Assembly: GCA_034440575.1 (NCBI GenBank)
Contig: JAOTOL010001602.1
Coordinates: 1,443,501 to 1,507,500 of the forward strand
Direction: 5' to 3'
Source: Imbricaverruca yamaguchii
Taxonomy: Eukaryota > Arthropoda > Thecostraca > Neoverrucidae
DNA: 64,000 nt
How positions within the stretch are numbered: the first letter of the stretch is position 1; every line of letters begins with the position of its first letter. The notes below the pieces were generated by a model that saw only the letters and a list, made by a program, of their open reading frames with translations, did no database searches and was not told the DNA's origin. A program made the position numbers and the translations under genes. Shown here piece by piece: positions 47,401 through 58,869 of the stretch.

Positions 47401-49360
47401 AGCGGTGGCTAAAGTGAATTCGCTTTTTTCTTAGAACAAAAAAAAAACGTACTCGCGTTGTGTAGTCTTCTACTTCAGTTAGTGTTCCAGGTGAAGGTAT
47501 ACCAAGGATCATTTGGCTGACAGCACCTATGGAGACCAAATTTGGCCATTAAGGTATCTAAAAATGAAGTTTCCCGTAGTCAAATTAGGCAGCGCCGTCA
47601 AGGGCGGTGCTGATGCTAGGCGACTTAGACATTCTTGTCGCTCTCTAGACGTGGCACGTAGTTAGTGCCCGCATTTACCCGGATTAGGAAGAAAAGAATG
47701 GCTGTTTCGATGTCACATACCATAGTGTGTGCTTCCAATTGATCCTTTATCCTCGTCCATACATGTCATCTCATCTTCCCCAGTACGCATGAGCTGTTTC
47801 GATTTCCTAGCGTTTCCAAACGAAGAATGTTAGCGATATGGAGCAAAAAATATGCGGTTCATTGCACAAATAATCCGATTCCTCAATTGATATTCAACTT
47901 TTAAACTTCGAATTACTGGTTAACATCTCGATGTGTTACGTATTGACACACAGGTCAAGATCAAATAGAAAAAGGGATACAGTTTTATAAATTTCCGAAG
48001 TGGCGCAATGTCATTGCATCAAGGGGTAAAAATTGACGCTCAATTCAGCTGCAGTGCCCAGACTAATTCAGGGTGGCTCCGAGGCAAAAAATGCCACCAG
48101 ATGTAAACTTCGATCAGCGACCTTCGATGGACTTAGGAAGATAAATCGCATAAGTATGCGGGATAACCGAGTTGTCCATCATCTTACCACATCTAACATC
48201 GTGCATGTGGAGGGAAAAAGTGAGATTAGGTGCTGATAGATGGCGATGTCAGTTGAATGCGGCATGACACGGGTTCATTTTTACTTCTCAACTGAGTATC
48301 CTGACGCGACATTTCAATTTGTATAAAGGTTATCTCTATTCGACAACGGATGTCACATCAGTTATGTCAAATAGGGCACGCTAACGCGCTTCGTTTTTCC
48401 ATGGTCGCGAACAAAAATATATCATGGGGTTTCGGCAACCTCCTTCCTGACCGTTCATGGTTGAGGGTTAGAATTGGGAACTTGTTAGAAGCGCTTGATA
48501 AATTAGTAAGAAATCACCTGATTTCGACAGTCACCTGAAACGTTCTGTAGCATTATGTTGACTTTTGATGCCTGTTGCAGCGCTGCCGTTCATTTGGCAA
48601 CTTGATGTGGCTGACACTTCCTGACACAATGCCCTGGCCTGCCAAGAGAGCCACATCTACGGTGACACGTGATTAGTAACGCAGTATTTCAGACGAAGCA
48701 CGTGATGTACGCTCATCTCACCTATCCAGCTGGCTGATTTGAAACAGCCGATGTTTGTTGCGCGATTTGCTGAGCAACTGGACGGCCCGGGCCGAGCGCG
48801 GGGTGAAGTCGATGGCACGTGTGAATCAGCGCAGGCAAGAGGTGCGACTGGTGCCTACACTCCCGAAAACGACCCAACGAACAGCTAATTCCTCGTGTCC
48901 CCTCACCTGTATGGATTGTGTCAGTGTTGTGCATGGCGCTGGAATTGTGCATTGTCCTCACACAGGCTCGCTAATGTGCAGGAAGTGCGGCCAACAAGCG
49001 TTCTTTCTTAGTCGTCCTAAGAGCAACTCTGTGCAAGATAGAGGACGCACGATTTGCTGGCGAGTATCCAATTGTTAATCAGGTAACGTTAGCGCGAACA
49101 CATAGCATGAAATTTGTCAAACGGACTTGAAAAATCACACCTCAATGAAATTTAGCCGAACGTGAAGAAGGTATATTCTGAAGACAAAGTTTACATTCGT
49201 GAAAAAGCTGAACTCAATTCAGTGGGTCAAGTCGCATACTTTGCTCTAGCCTGGTATGTCATAAATAACATGTTGATGTTATCTGCCAAATTTCCCACTC
49301 AGCAATGGATCTCAGCTCAACCAATCTGTAATTTGGTGAGCTGCGATGCAATGTTACGAC
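44500..49360 (-). other. Intron of the homeobox gene (inside homeodomain)
   Basis: This 4.87-kb interval separates the two homeodomain exons. It begins GTGAGT (49364-49359 on the minus strand) and ends TTTCGTCAG, both consensus. It holds a (GT)n microsatellite at about 47141-47160. A GC-rich patch lies at 46120-46380 with an 84-117-residue open frame on each strand (no motif). Short charged frames lie at 48755-49078 with four CxxC-like cysteines on the plus strand that I do not recognise. No mobile-element family seen elsewhere in the window occurs here. Confidence 0.85.
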
Positions 49361-49364
49361 TCAC

Positions 49365-49509
49365 CTGGACTCTGGACTCGGTAAGCTTCAGATTTCTCGC
49401 CAACTGTTCTCGAGTGAAGACATCCGGGTAGCGTGCGTTTTCGAAGGTCCGTTGCAGCACGTGCAGCTGGTAGGTGGTAAATGTTGTCCGTGATCGCCTA
49501 CTCTTCCGC
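49365..49509 (-). CDS. Homeobox exon, N-terminal part of a paired-like homeodomain (residues 1-46)
   Basis: The translation reads [16 protein letters not shown], then [12 protein letters not shown] and LTESRVQ, followed at once by the donor CAG|GTGAGT at 49364. Helices 1 and 2 and the start of helix 3 are complete. The break after residue 46 is the classic intron site of PRD-like genes, and the next exon supplies residue 47 onward. TTYQLH and the RRxEK end recall Rx; RRSRTTF, DVFTRE and the RREK end recall homeobrain. By eye I count fewer differences from homeobrain. Residue 17 is Gln where nearly all homeodomains have Glu. The upstream border is less sure. TTCGGTAG|G at 49509 is a fair acceptor (phase 2), while TTAGCAG|T at 49618 (phase 1) would match the phase of the candidate first exon but adds a cysteine-rich, unconvincing 36-residue stretch. 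Confidence 0.95.
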
Positions 49510-49619
49510 CTACCGAACACGGTTGGCGTCAATGAGCCAGTGCACCACAAACCACAGAAACCGTTCACGTTCAATCGATGCGAGCATTCACATATGAAAC
49601 GACAGTCAGCAATGAGTAC

Positions 49620-52600
49620 TGCTAATCATTCACTAGCACTAGCGAATGCTGTTATGGGCGCTAAATGACCAACCATGGTCGATGCGCCCTAAAACCACAA
49701 TCACGCACGAATGCTGTCATTTTTTTTGTAGCAAGGAGTGTTTTGTGTGCTGGAGTGTTTTGTATCAGGTGCTGGACAATTACCGGTAGCCTTCGAAATC
49801 AAAGAGATGTATATGTTCATTGTCAACCTTCGTGCAACGTCACGACGATGAATTGGACTTGGCGCAATAATATCAGATCATTTTTTATGAATTCTACGTT
49901 TTACCTTTCATCCTGCCTCGGGTTACCTTTATGTATTAACCAGTTGTATCTAGCCTTGTGGTCGACGCACAAAACAATTGTGACCGATCCGCGCTAGTCT
50001 CACATTTCCGTCACTGGCTGGCCGACCGGAGGAAGACTGCCTGGCTCTTACAAACCAGTGAGTGAGCATACGCCAGCATGCCGAAGCAGGTGTGGACATA
50101 CATGCTTTCTACGCCCTGGCTTCTATACAATGCACTTAGGTTCTTCCTCTAGCAAATAGTATATCAATGAATCATGTTGAATATGCAGCTTTTCATCCTG
50201 TTCGGATGGCACTGTGCCGATATGTATCGCTTTTGGTCCGCTGCATCACAATGTCAGTACGCAAAATACTAAGGTCATGCTATTATAGTGCTGAAATGGG
50301 AGTTGTGTCTGGACGGGTTTGTCCAGCAAGAGGTAAGCTGATGTCACACCAATTGCCGATCAGAATGCAGGCAGTACTTGGAAAAGTCGAAATGTGGATT
50401 CTGATGTCGAACTTTCACACAAACCACCCGCTGTGATGTTGAATTGTAGTTCACAATTCACATGAGCATAGTTATTATCAACGTAATTGACAATTATATT
50501 GGTATTTGTATTCTGTTCTAGTTTATTGCCTTTAATTTGCAAAATGCCGGTGCCAAGTTCGATGTCACATACCAATAACCAGGCCGCAGGAAGTTTTTCA
50601 TCTTGGTGGGGTCGGGAGGAAGTAGGAGAGGCTGATATAGATTGTGGCTTTGAGAATATTCTCGTCCGGTGGTCGGTTGGCCACACTCGACTCAAATACA
50701 TTCCAAGATACCATGAACATCAGGGTTGCGTTTGTGCACTTTCATGCTATCTTGTTCGTAGACCTCTGTAGGCTGGGGCGTCTCAGTGACCTGATTCAGA
50801 TACGCTTAAGTGGAGGTATGTACTAACTAAAGCAAAATCAAGCAATTTACATGGGCTTCACCGTTTCGTTGATCAATTTGTAAACGGGGATATATGGTAC
50901 AGCACCAAAAAGACTCACGTTTGCGTTCCCCAAAAATATTTCAGTATGAAAGTTCCTCGAGTCAGTCAAACATGGTCGTGCAGTATGTGGGGATATCCTA
51001 CGAGCAGGGAAGTTGGACACCCAATTGCTTTGTCTGCTTCCATCTTCTGGCTCTTTCAGGTGAGCCGCGTAATAGTCTCAGCCAAGCAGTATAGTCTCAG
51101 CCACCTCTCAGTCAAATGCGTGAAATTATGGTGTTCCGTAGAACTTCTATCGTGACCAGATCACCGATTGTGCTGAGACGTTGCAGTGTTTTTTCTTCAC
51201 CTTATCACGTGATCCGTGTTTATCTCAGCATCTGAGTCCGATTGTATGTTCTCACTGCATTTCAGCAGTCGAGTTGGTCATGATCCTTTTTACTTTGTTA
51301 ATTACTTTGACACGTTTCTATATGCTTCGGTAATGATTTCTAACGGCTGTAAACTCTGCAGCCATACCTTGAATTTGACGCGGTGACGTGTAAATCCTTC
51401 AGGTCCAGCTTTGCAGAGTCTTGTCCAGCATCCAACTTTGAGGCTTCTACACCCAGGGGCGTTCCTGCCAGATGGAAATATATATGTTCAGGTGTGTGGG
51501 TCGTCACAGATGCGAGTTCCTAGTTAACCATCGTGTATCGAGCGGAGATAGAGGCTTCCCAAAATTATTAAGGCTACCAAAACGAATTTTCAGTATATTA
51601 CCACATGCACTACCGTACGCTAATGTTAAAATGAGACATTATTGATGTTGTCAATGCAAAATCAATAGTACATATGGTTCTATCTGTGGTACCGAGTGTG
51701 TTTCGCCAGGCTTCCCATCCGATTATATGGTATAATGGGCTGCCACGCCTCTTCCATCGCCATCTCACCCTTATTTGTGATAGAGCTCTGGGACATGATC
51801 AATGTTATGGGTGCGTGTCGTGCCAGAAATTCAACGGTGCATGTATCCCGCTCGACTTTCTGTCAACCAGTGGCCCAGAGCACGTTGAATTCCAAATGTC
51901 CTCGGAAAACTGGTTGCCAACAGCTTCGTCCACCTTGGTCCTATTTATGTTCCATTTTACCCCCCCAACAAATCACGGAACTACGACAGTGCGGTCCTGC
52001 ACCATGCCAGTAAATGGATTACAGAATCCCCAACATCATGGAAGTCGCGTCTCGTGGATCGTGCTTTGCAGACTAGAGGAAATCGTTTTGCCATGATACA
52101 GATCGCTGCATCATTTGAGATGATCGAAAGTCACACTGGAGGCTGAACAGACTACAGACATCGTGATTCAGTGCTCCAATACCGTTGCACAAACAATAGC
52201 GTAGCGTTGCCTGCTAAGCACCTCATAACTAACTACCTGTCAGTTTTCAGCGCGACGCGCCACCACATACACGGTCTGGTTCTGCCTTGCCAGTGCAGCT
52301 GTATGGACACCAGTGACGTCGCGACCTCAGCTGCCTGCTTGCACAACGTGTGCAGTACTTAAATAAAATTGAAAACATGTCAACTGCACTTGCAGCAGGT
52401 CAGTCGTTGCGCGGGCTACATAGTTAGACAGGGGCGGCGGAAGTAATCGGGTGCTGCGCAAGCAACGGGGGATGTCGCATGCCCTGGGCAAAGCTCACTT
52501 CATCCTCTTCGTGTGGGAAATTTCCTGCCACTGGAACAATGGCGAAATTCTAAATCGGTTTCTTCGGCATAAGCTTTCCGCTTCATCATACACCTTTCGA

Positions 52601-53980
52601 AGTATTTTATCTTCCCATTTGGCTGCTCTCCTAAATTGCATTCCGCTTCCCGTCTTGTGAAAGGTTGCGTGTGTCCTTGCGTATCATAAATGTATGTCGG
52701 TTTCTAAATTTAGCGGCAATTTGAGTTTGGTCATAGAATGCAAGCAGCTTGGCAGCATCGTTAGGAAAACAACTAAAAGTAATGGAGGGTCAGAAAGTGC
52801 CACCTTTGCTGACTAATAGTAAGCATTACCACCTAAACATTGCATAAGTCAACCTTTTTTTGTTTGTAGTTCTGTCTATTCTATGTCTAGTCTTGTGATC
52901 AAGCTTCGAAGGACAGCCTGTTTAACAACTCTAACACTAGATTATTATTGTGAGATATGTCAAGAGCATGTAGGGAAACAAATCAGCTGCAGAAAGGTGT
53001 GGTTGGATGGATATTTACCGGCACATGGGGCAGCACAGACGGCGCTCGCCACGGCTGGCAAGATGAGGAAGCAGGACATGTTTCAATGCATTTATTTCCC
53101 CGAAGGCGGTTCAGTTCAATGGAGGTTCAATGTATCTGTGGGAGGCTCTGGCTCTACGCCCCGCGCGTCAGCAAAAGTGAGTCGGATTTATGCATTGTAT
53201 TGCATAGGATGGCCAAGTTCCAGGTGCAATGATTTTCGTTGGCTTTGTGGCCATCTTGCACGTCGTAAACGCATGACTTTAAGTTGAAGGCGAACTACGT
53301 GCCTTTCCCGTGCATTTTGCAACACTGTATTGCTTTAATTCTCCCAAGTGCTTGTTTCTTCGTTACTGTCACATTATAATCTGGGAGAAAGAGTTGGGAA
53401 CGTACTGTGGGTGTTTAGGAATCCACATTCGCAAGTTCCACATTCCACAAGTTCCACATTCGCATAAATCCTAGATTAGTGCAAGTAGGTTTGTGGCTAT
53501 GAGGATATAGTGAAAGTTAGGTAGCCTACGTCTCAGTTATTCTGGAACATGTCATAAAATACCCACCTGACGCAAATATTTTGTATCCCCCCTCAAGATT
53601 AGCGGGGAAACGTTCCGCCGCGCCTGTACGCAGAGCCACAGTTCGCAAAGTAACAAAATTGTATATCGATTGTTTGGCCTTTGAATTCTCTTATCTGCAT
53701 ACATTCTCCACAAAGAGACCCTCAGCGAATATTTTCATTGCACGAAGTTAGTTTGTGGTAATCATCGATCTTATTCGAGATGTCGTACTTTGCAGCAAAG
53801 CATGGAAAAGTGGGAAAACGAGTAGTTTAAGAGGAAGTGTCGATTGGACATCACAATCATCCGTCAATAAAGATACATTATGTATTTTTCAACTCACACT
53901 AAGTTTCGTATGAATTAGGACCTTTCTGTTTTTGTGTCGCTATGGCGTGGAAGGTCTCAGGTTGGTCTGTTGCTCTCAGA
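49620..53980 (-). other. Probable first intron of the homeobox gene, part 1; no exon recognised
   Basis: If 58312-58510 is the first exon, this lies in the intron. No octapeptide, homeodomain or acidic linker exon was recognised. One minus-strand frame at 50360-50701 ends near a good-looking donor (TTATTG|GTATGT), but its phase (0) does not fit the homeodomain exon, and it has no known motif. One further small exon could hide here, because the phases of the flanking exons do not agree. Confidence 0.4.
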
Positions 53981-53984
53981 TCGC

Positions 53985-54455
53985 TTAACACGCGCCCTGG
54001 AGGGGGGGGCGAAATCAGCCCACCCATCCGGTTTTTTGTACATAACTCCAGATTTTACCGGGAGATATACCCTATTGTTTGCGTACCTGCTTCGAAATGA
54101 CTGGCGCATTGTTTAAAGCAAGAAAAACAAAAATCGGCCGAAAATTTGTCCAGTTACGGGTCGTTAAAGTCAAGAAAACTGACAAGCGCCAGACCACAAA
54201 AATCAGCACTGATACGCTTCCCGTATTTTGGCTAAAGGGAAGTGTTCTTGACAACAATAGACTTCTTTGATGTATATTGTTATGCTTTATAGTTTCAAAG
54301 TCATGTTAGGTCACCGAGGTCAAGTCAGGTCAAGTTCATGGCATGTTCATGGAGCCAAACTTGGTCAGCTTGAATGTTGTCATAAATGCCAATGACTGCC
54401 ATGCGATTCATGTCACCTTGCATGTTACTCCCTACACATCCTGAAAACTACCGTT
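53985..54455 (+). mobile_element. MITE family B, fullest copy
   Basis: TTAA at 53985-53988 precedes CACGCGCCCTGGAGGG. The element runs through the GCGCCAGACCACAAAAAT and CTTCCCGTAT blocks to CCTACACATCCTGAAAAC. Four AGGTCA-like half-sites lie close together at 54310-54342 (spacers of 3, 4 and 0 bases; the last is AGTTCA). No coding capacity. The copy at 16041-16520 matches it in reverse over nearly all its length. Confidence 0.85.
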
Positions 54456-54689
54456 TGTCATTGTTGTCGGAGTAGTCGGACGGGTTTCGGTAACTGGAGC
54501 AGGTAATGACCTGATAAAGTGCTGCTATATAGGTGACCTGAGGCACTGATCGACTATAAGCGTGGGTCCCTGCAATTGTGATCCTTGGTGATGATCCTAA
54601 GTGTGCTCGAGTGATTTGTGTTTTCGTGTAAATATTGTATTAGTTGTAAATATTGTAGCAATACACCGAGTGAAGTGTATTCTCGAAAC

Positions 54690-55080
54690 AGTTCGCCGAG
54701 CGGAGAGCAGGCGCGGGCCACGCTACCCCCAACGCCGGCGCCGAGCCCGCCAGCTAGAAGCTGAGCGGCAGACGGTGGCGGCCAGGAACGCCGAACACCA
54801 TCGTCTCCGGCGTGCTGAAGTTGGCAGGAAGGCGGAGCACCAGGCAGATGCGGCGCGGATGTAGCGGCAGAGGGCGCGACGAGATGAACAGGAGCAAGCA
54901 GAAGCGGCCAGGGCGCGACGAAGGAGGTGGCCGGTGTCCTCGCCAGCCGGACCGCATGCGACTCTGAAAGCGTTCTTGCAGTCACGTAGTCGGCGCCTCC
55001 TCACGGCGTTGCGTTGGGCGAAGGCAACGCATTTCTGCTCACTTCTGTGGCTCAGCGAACGCGTCACTTTGCGCTGCTCC
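54690..55080 (+). other. GC-rich segment with an Arg/Ala/Glu-rich frame
   Basis: The plus strand reads through Arg-, Ala- and Glu-rich sequence (ARNAEHHRLRRAEVG, RARRDEQEQAEAARARRRR) broken by a stop at about 54862. This charged, helix-forming style occurs in some transposon-associated and repeat proteins, and I cannot assign it. The minus strand is also open for 114-143 residues because of composition. It lies in the presumed first intron of the homeobox gene, on the opposite strand. Confidence 0.2.
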
Positions 55081-55094
55081 GTCGCAAAGGTGGA

Positions 55095-55140
55095 ACCGCT
55101 TGGTTAGGTTAGGTCAAGCTATGTTAGGTTAGGATTGGTT
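55095..55140 (+). repeat. Interstitial TTAGG-like units
   Basis: GGTTAGGTTAGGT, TGTTAGGTTAGGATT and GGTTAG lie within about 45 bases. TTAGG is the arthropod telomere unit, but such short interstitial runs are common by chance and in other taxa. Confidence 0.5.
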
Positions 55141-55371
55141 AGCAGATATGATACAAGCCTATGCTAAAAGAGTCTGGTGGGAAAAAGTGCTGGAAAAGTT
55201 GACTAAGTGCTGCGATAAGTGCAACAGTCAACTAAATATGCGTGGCCCCTGACTGGTGATTACGTCTGGTAGTGTCCGACTGAACACATATTGAGATACT
55301 CAAGTCTCTGCATCAAGCACAGCTCGCGGTTAAGTCGTGCGCTACCCAATATGTGTCTGTCACCTATGAAG

Positions 55372-55715
55372 ATAACGCGCTCCATGGAGGACCTCTGAAA
55401 ATTACGCGCACTGGAGGGATTCGCCCCCCCCCCCTCCATAAGATCTCAACTCCTATTGAAACTGGAGTAATATAATTCGCAGGGTGGATGGGTACGGTAG
55501 TGCACTCTATTGTGTGCAAATTGCACGACCTTTGGCCAATATTTTCACGGTCAAATGAGGTTGCATATGTCGAAATTTTCTTGTTTTGTGGGCTTGGCTT
55601 GTCATTGTTATGGATCGATATAATTGTGCGTAAATGTTCCAAAGTTGTTATCATGCTATCTCGAAGAATAATAAGCACAGCAGAATGAAGCTTGCACAAA
55701 TCGATAGCCATAAAG
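55372..55715 (-). mobile_element. MITE family C, copy truncated at its left end
   Basis: In reverse it matches 29354 back towards about 29080: the outer CGCGCTCCATGGAGG, the GACCTCTGAAAATTACGCGC junction, GCACTGGAGGG, the C-run, the ACTGGAGTAATATAATTCGCAG block and GGCTTGGCTTGTCATTGTTATGGATCG. The family B-like left third is absent. Confidence 0.8.
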
Positions 55716-56709
55716 TTAGAACCTAAGATAAAAGTTAACGTCAGAGGTGAAATCTGAGTTCAACAAGTGACGTCATTTTCTTCCCAAGTACAATCATGGG
55801 AGCTACCCTTGAAAGGATATTGATGTACATGCAGCGAGAGCATGGTTGTCCATAAATTACTCCACACCTATTTGACTGGAGGTGAAACAGGAGTGTGTCA
55901 GGTCATACGGTCGACTTTCGTTTTCCATTTTCCTTGCTGTGTTTTCACAAGTAGTTCTGCTTGTTGAATGATACATAGAAGTGAACGATGGCATACGAAC
56001 CCGCGACAGGCACCTGTTTGGTACCTGCCACGCAGTTTTCACCAAGTCAAAAACTTGCTACATAACATAAATTGTAGATTGTTGCATAAATAACTGATGT
56101 GACGTCATCAAAGTGGCATGTGACATACCCAAAGAAGAATGTTCAGGGAAACTACATGTAGTACTTGTATACCAATGGTACACTTCATGCCAAAAGTGTA
56201 TCGTTTTCATACACTGAATGTGCGGTTCCTCGACTCAGTACCTACGAGCAAATTTGTCACGTCACAACTTCATGATTTTGGGTGACCTTAAAAAAGCTGA
56301 GTAAAAGATGCCCCGTATGAAGGTTCTGAACGCTTCATCTACTTATCTGTAATAACTTGGGAACTGTCGCATAAAAACCGGAGGTGACAAAAAAGTCACC
56401 AAGCGACATGCGAGTTAAACGTTGTCTGCACATTTGATGTCCAATGCAATTTGGCTTACCTGCCCCGAACGCAACAGCTTTGAATGATGTGAATCCCATT
56501 ATTATCACGCCCCATTTTTTTGCTTTTCAGTACTATTCAGATGTATATATGTGCTTTAACTTGTATTTAGTCATGTTATTGGTCTTCAGACATTTTTATT
56601 TTCATCTTCTACGGCAAGGTTCCAGTATTTTCATTGGGATCTGATGTCCAACTGAAATTAAAAGTAGATGAACGTTACGCTGACGTCATGAAGAAGAAAC
56701 GTTCCGAAG

Positions 56710-57010
56710 ACGTCTCACAGACGTTGTAAGGGTGCCCTTAGTTCCCTTGGGGTTTCCTTAGTACATGTTGGCATGCAGCTCCCTTAAGCGTCCTTGAGGC
56801 ACCCACAAGACGTCATAAACGCTCAGTAGGTGTCATAAAAGTATCACAAGGACACCACAGGCGCTCTATAGGTATTCTAAGAGCATCACAATGGTACCGT
56901 AGGCGTTCTGCAGGCATCCCAAGCACAACACAGGGACTCCACAGGCGATTTGTACGTGTCATAAGAGCATCACAAGGGGACCATAAGGGCGCCCCTGAAC
57001 GTTTGCGTGG
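56710..57010. repeat. Diverged minisatellite, unit about 42 bp
   Basis: Units of the form GCGTTCTGCAGGCATC, then AAGCACAACACAGGGA, then CTCCACAG, repeat about six times with heavy divergence (starts near 56818, 56861, 56904 and 56946). Earlier units are less regular. Confidence 0.75.
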
Positions 57011-57014
57011 CGCC

Positions 57015-58110
57015 CTAAGAACAACAGCCTACTGCGACGCTATTCGGTAAGCACGCGGTGTCTTTTAGCACTTGCCGCCCCCTGGCTGCAAAGCCGTTCT
57101 TGGTGCCACCCACCTCGTCGGGTAATAATACTTGATACAATCCACTGAAAATAGCTATCGTAGATCGGTAGACTAACTAACTAGCTAACAGGAATATTTT
57201 TTGGCTACGGAAATTTTTCTATTGGCGCTTTCTTGTTGTCTGAGAAGTATGAAGTGAGCAATCTTATGAGATATTACGAACAGTTTTGATGAAAAATACA
57301 CAATCTTTTACTTACAGCCAGCCCTGTGGTTGTCTAACTTCCAGAAAAGTGCAATTTTAAGCATAATTTTGCATCGTCGCACCTCCAGCATCCCTGACTT
57401 CTGCCTTCAACCGTGCTATCGAAAATATAAATATTGGTTACGGACTGGTGTTGGCTTGGTGGCTTTCTTCCCGGAGACGGCGAAGGAGGGTCTGTCTAAT
57501 GTAAGGACCATGGCGCTGTCACAAACATTGGCATAGGCACGTGGTCACACGGCGCAGAGCTCACCTAGGATGGTTCGCTGATCTGATAGAACCCCACGTG
57601 ATCGGGAACTCCCTGAGAGCACCATTCGGCGTTTTGAAGGCATCAGGATGTTACAGTTTGTGTACTTATGAGTTCGTACTTCTTCGTTCTCTATTTCCCT
57701 CCTATCATGTACAGTGTATCATGTATGTATCATGTATATACGTGATGTCTCGAACGGGAGCATTATACTTGTGTGGTTTATTGGGAGTATATCAATTGCA
57801 AAACAGAAGTATAGCAAAAATCATCCTGATGAGCTTTGGCATCGTCCAGCCGGGTATTCTAGAGTATTCTAGAGTATTGAGCGTGGTGATATATTGCACC
57901 TTCCTTGCGACTATGCGAAGAATTAGCCTGTGCAATATTCATGTTTCAGCCAATGATTCGGTCCAATGGTATATTGTAAATGATTTTTTTTAATGGACTT
58001 GATTCATTGTTGTTTAATAAAAGAGCAACAGCTGATTTTTTCACGAAAGGAATATTGGAGTCGGAACACGTGCATGGATCAAGTTAGTTAGCACCCATAT
58101 ATAAACCAAT
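57015..58110. other. Non-coding sequence, no gene recognised
   Basis: A 150-residue plus-strand frame at 57541-57993 has no recognisable motif or exon borders. It is AT-rich in its second half. If the homeobox model is right this lies in the first intron, on the opposite strand. Confidence 0.35.
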
Positions 58111-58112
58111 CC

Positions 58113-58195
58113 TATTGTATGATAATAATAATTATAATAATAAAAAGTAAGAATAATAACACTGATAATAATAATGATAATGCTATTAATAATAC
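58113..58195. repeat. ATAATA-rich microsatellite
   Basis: About 80 bases of imperfect AAT/ATA triplets, just downstream (minus strand) of the first-exon candidate. Confidence 0.85.
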
Positions 58196-58311
58196 TACAC
58201 GAAACTGATAAAGCGCGGTAACGAATCTGGAAGCATAGAATCACCCCATACGGCTTCAGTTACGCATAGCTATTCAGACAGTCATTGCCGTTGGTTCAGG
58301 GGACAACTCAC

Positions 58312-58510
58312 CAGATTTGGACTTTTGCGCTGGTGAAGGTACGTTGGTGCCTGCCTGTTCCACTGGTGGTGGTGCGCTGGTGCCTGCTGGGTTCACTGCT
58401 GGTGGTGCGCTGGTGCCTGGCCTACCTGACAGACTTGATATTGTAGTGCTGCACCGGTCCAGAATGCTATCGATGCTGTGAACTTCCAGTTTTCGCAGTT
58501 TTTCAGCCAT
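58312..58510 (-). CDS. First coding exon of a paired-like homeobox gene (octapeptide exon)
   Basis: The start chosen is the ATG at 58510, in a perfect Kozak context (ACCACCATGG). The frame is also open upstream to another ATG at 58594, but with a weaker context. Residues 1-66 plus one base are encoded. Residues 11-17 read HSIDSIL (58480-58460), an octapeptide-type motif of PRD-class homeodomain proteins, preceded by basic MAEKLRKLEV. Then follows a Ser/Thr/Pro/Ala-rich region with a short internal repeat (GTSAPPAVNP, GTSAPPPVEQ, GTNVPSPAQ). The donor CTG|GTGAGT at 58311 is close to consensus. The octapeptide lacks the usual final Gly (SILD). The homeodomain exons at 49365-49509 and 44399-44495 lie downstream on the same strand. 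Order and content fit one gene: octapeptide, linker, split homeodomain. The phase 1 donor does not match the favoured phase 2 acceptor at 49509, so a small exon may be missing. Confidence 0.7.
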
Positions 58511-58514
58511 GGTG

Positions 58515-58860
58515 GTCGGGGGATGCGACGCCGTCCCGTTGCTCCTGCGTCTGGTGGCGCACTTTTCTGGCACGCGCGATCTGTCACGGGTCATCGCCGC
58601 CAAACGCTAGCCATACCAATTAGCTGCCAATGAAGAGAATCATTCCGCAGTTTGTCAACAGCAGCTTTCTGCCGGAGTTAGTCAGCGCTGACCTATCTGG
58701 CTCCTGCTCTCATCGGCGTGGGCCAATTGAGTCAGCCGACACAGATCTGGGGGCGGGGCGTACGGTTGCGGTCTCATAGCGCGCCCCATCCGTTCATTCC
58801 CCAGGGTGTGTTGTGTGAGATAATAAGTGTCGCAGCGGTCATCGATGCTCGCGGTGATTG
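58515..58860 (-). promoter_or_regulatory. 5' flank of the first-exon candidate
   Basis: The sequence upstream on the minus strand is moderately CpG-rich, with several GC-rich blocks (GGCGGGGCG near 58752-58760) and ATTGGC/CCAAT-type motifs near 58722-58727. No TATA box is evident. It is the position expected for 5' UTR and promoter. Nothing here fixes the transcription start. Confidence 0.35.
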
Positions 58861-58869
58861 GCCGTAATG

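Noticed and set aside
52883..53287. 134-residue plus-strand frame with CEICQEHVGKQISC resembling a zinc-binding start
   Set aside because: The spacing does not continue into a RING, B-box or other zinc finger, and no homology is recognised.
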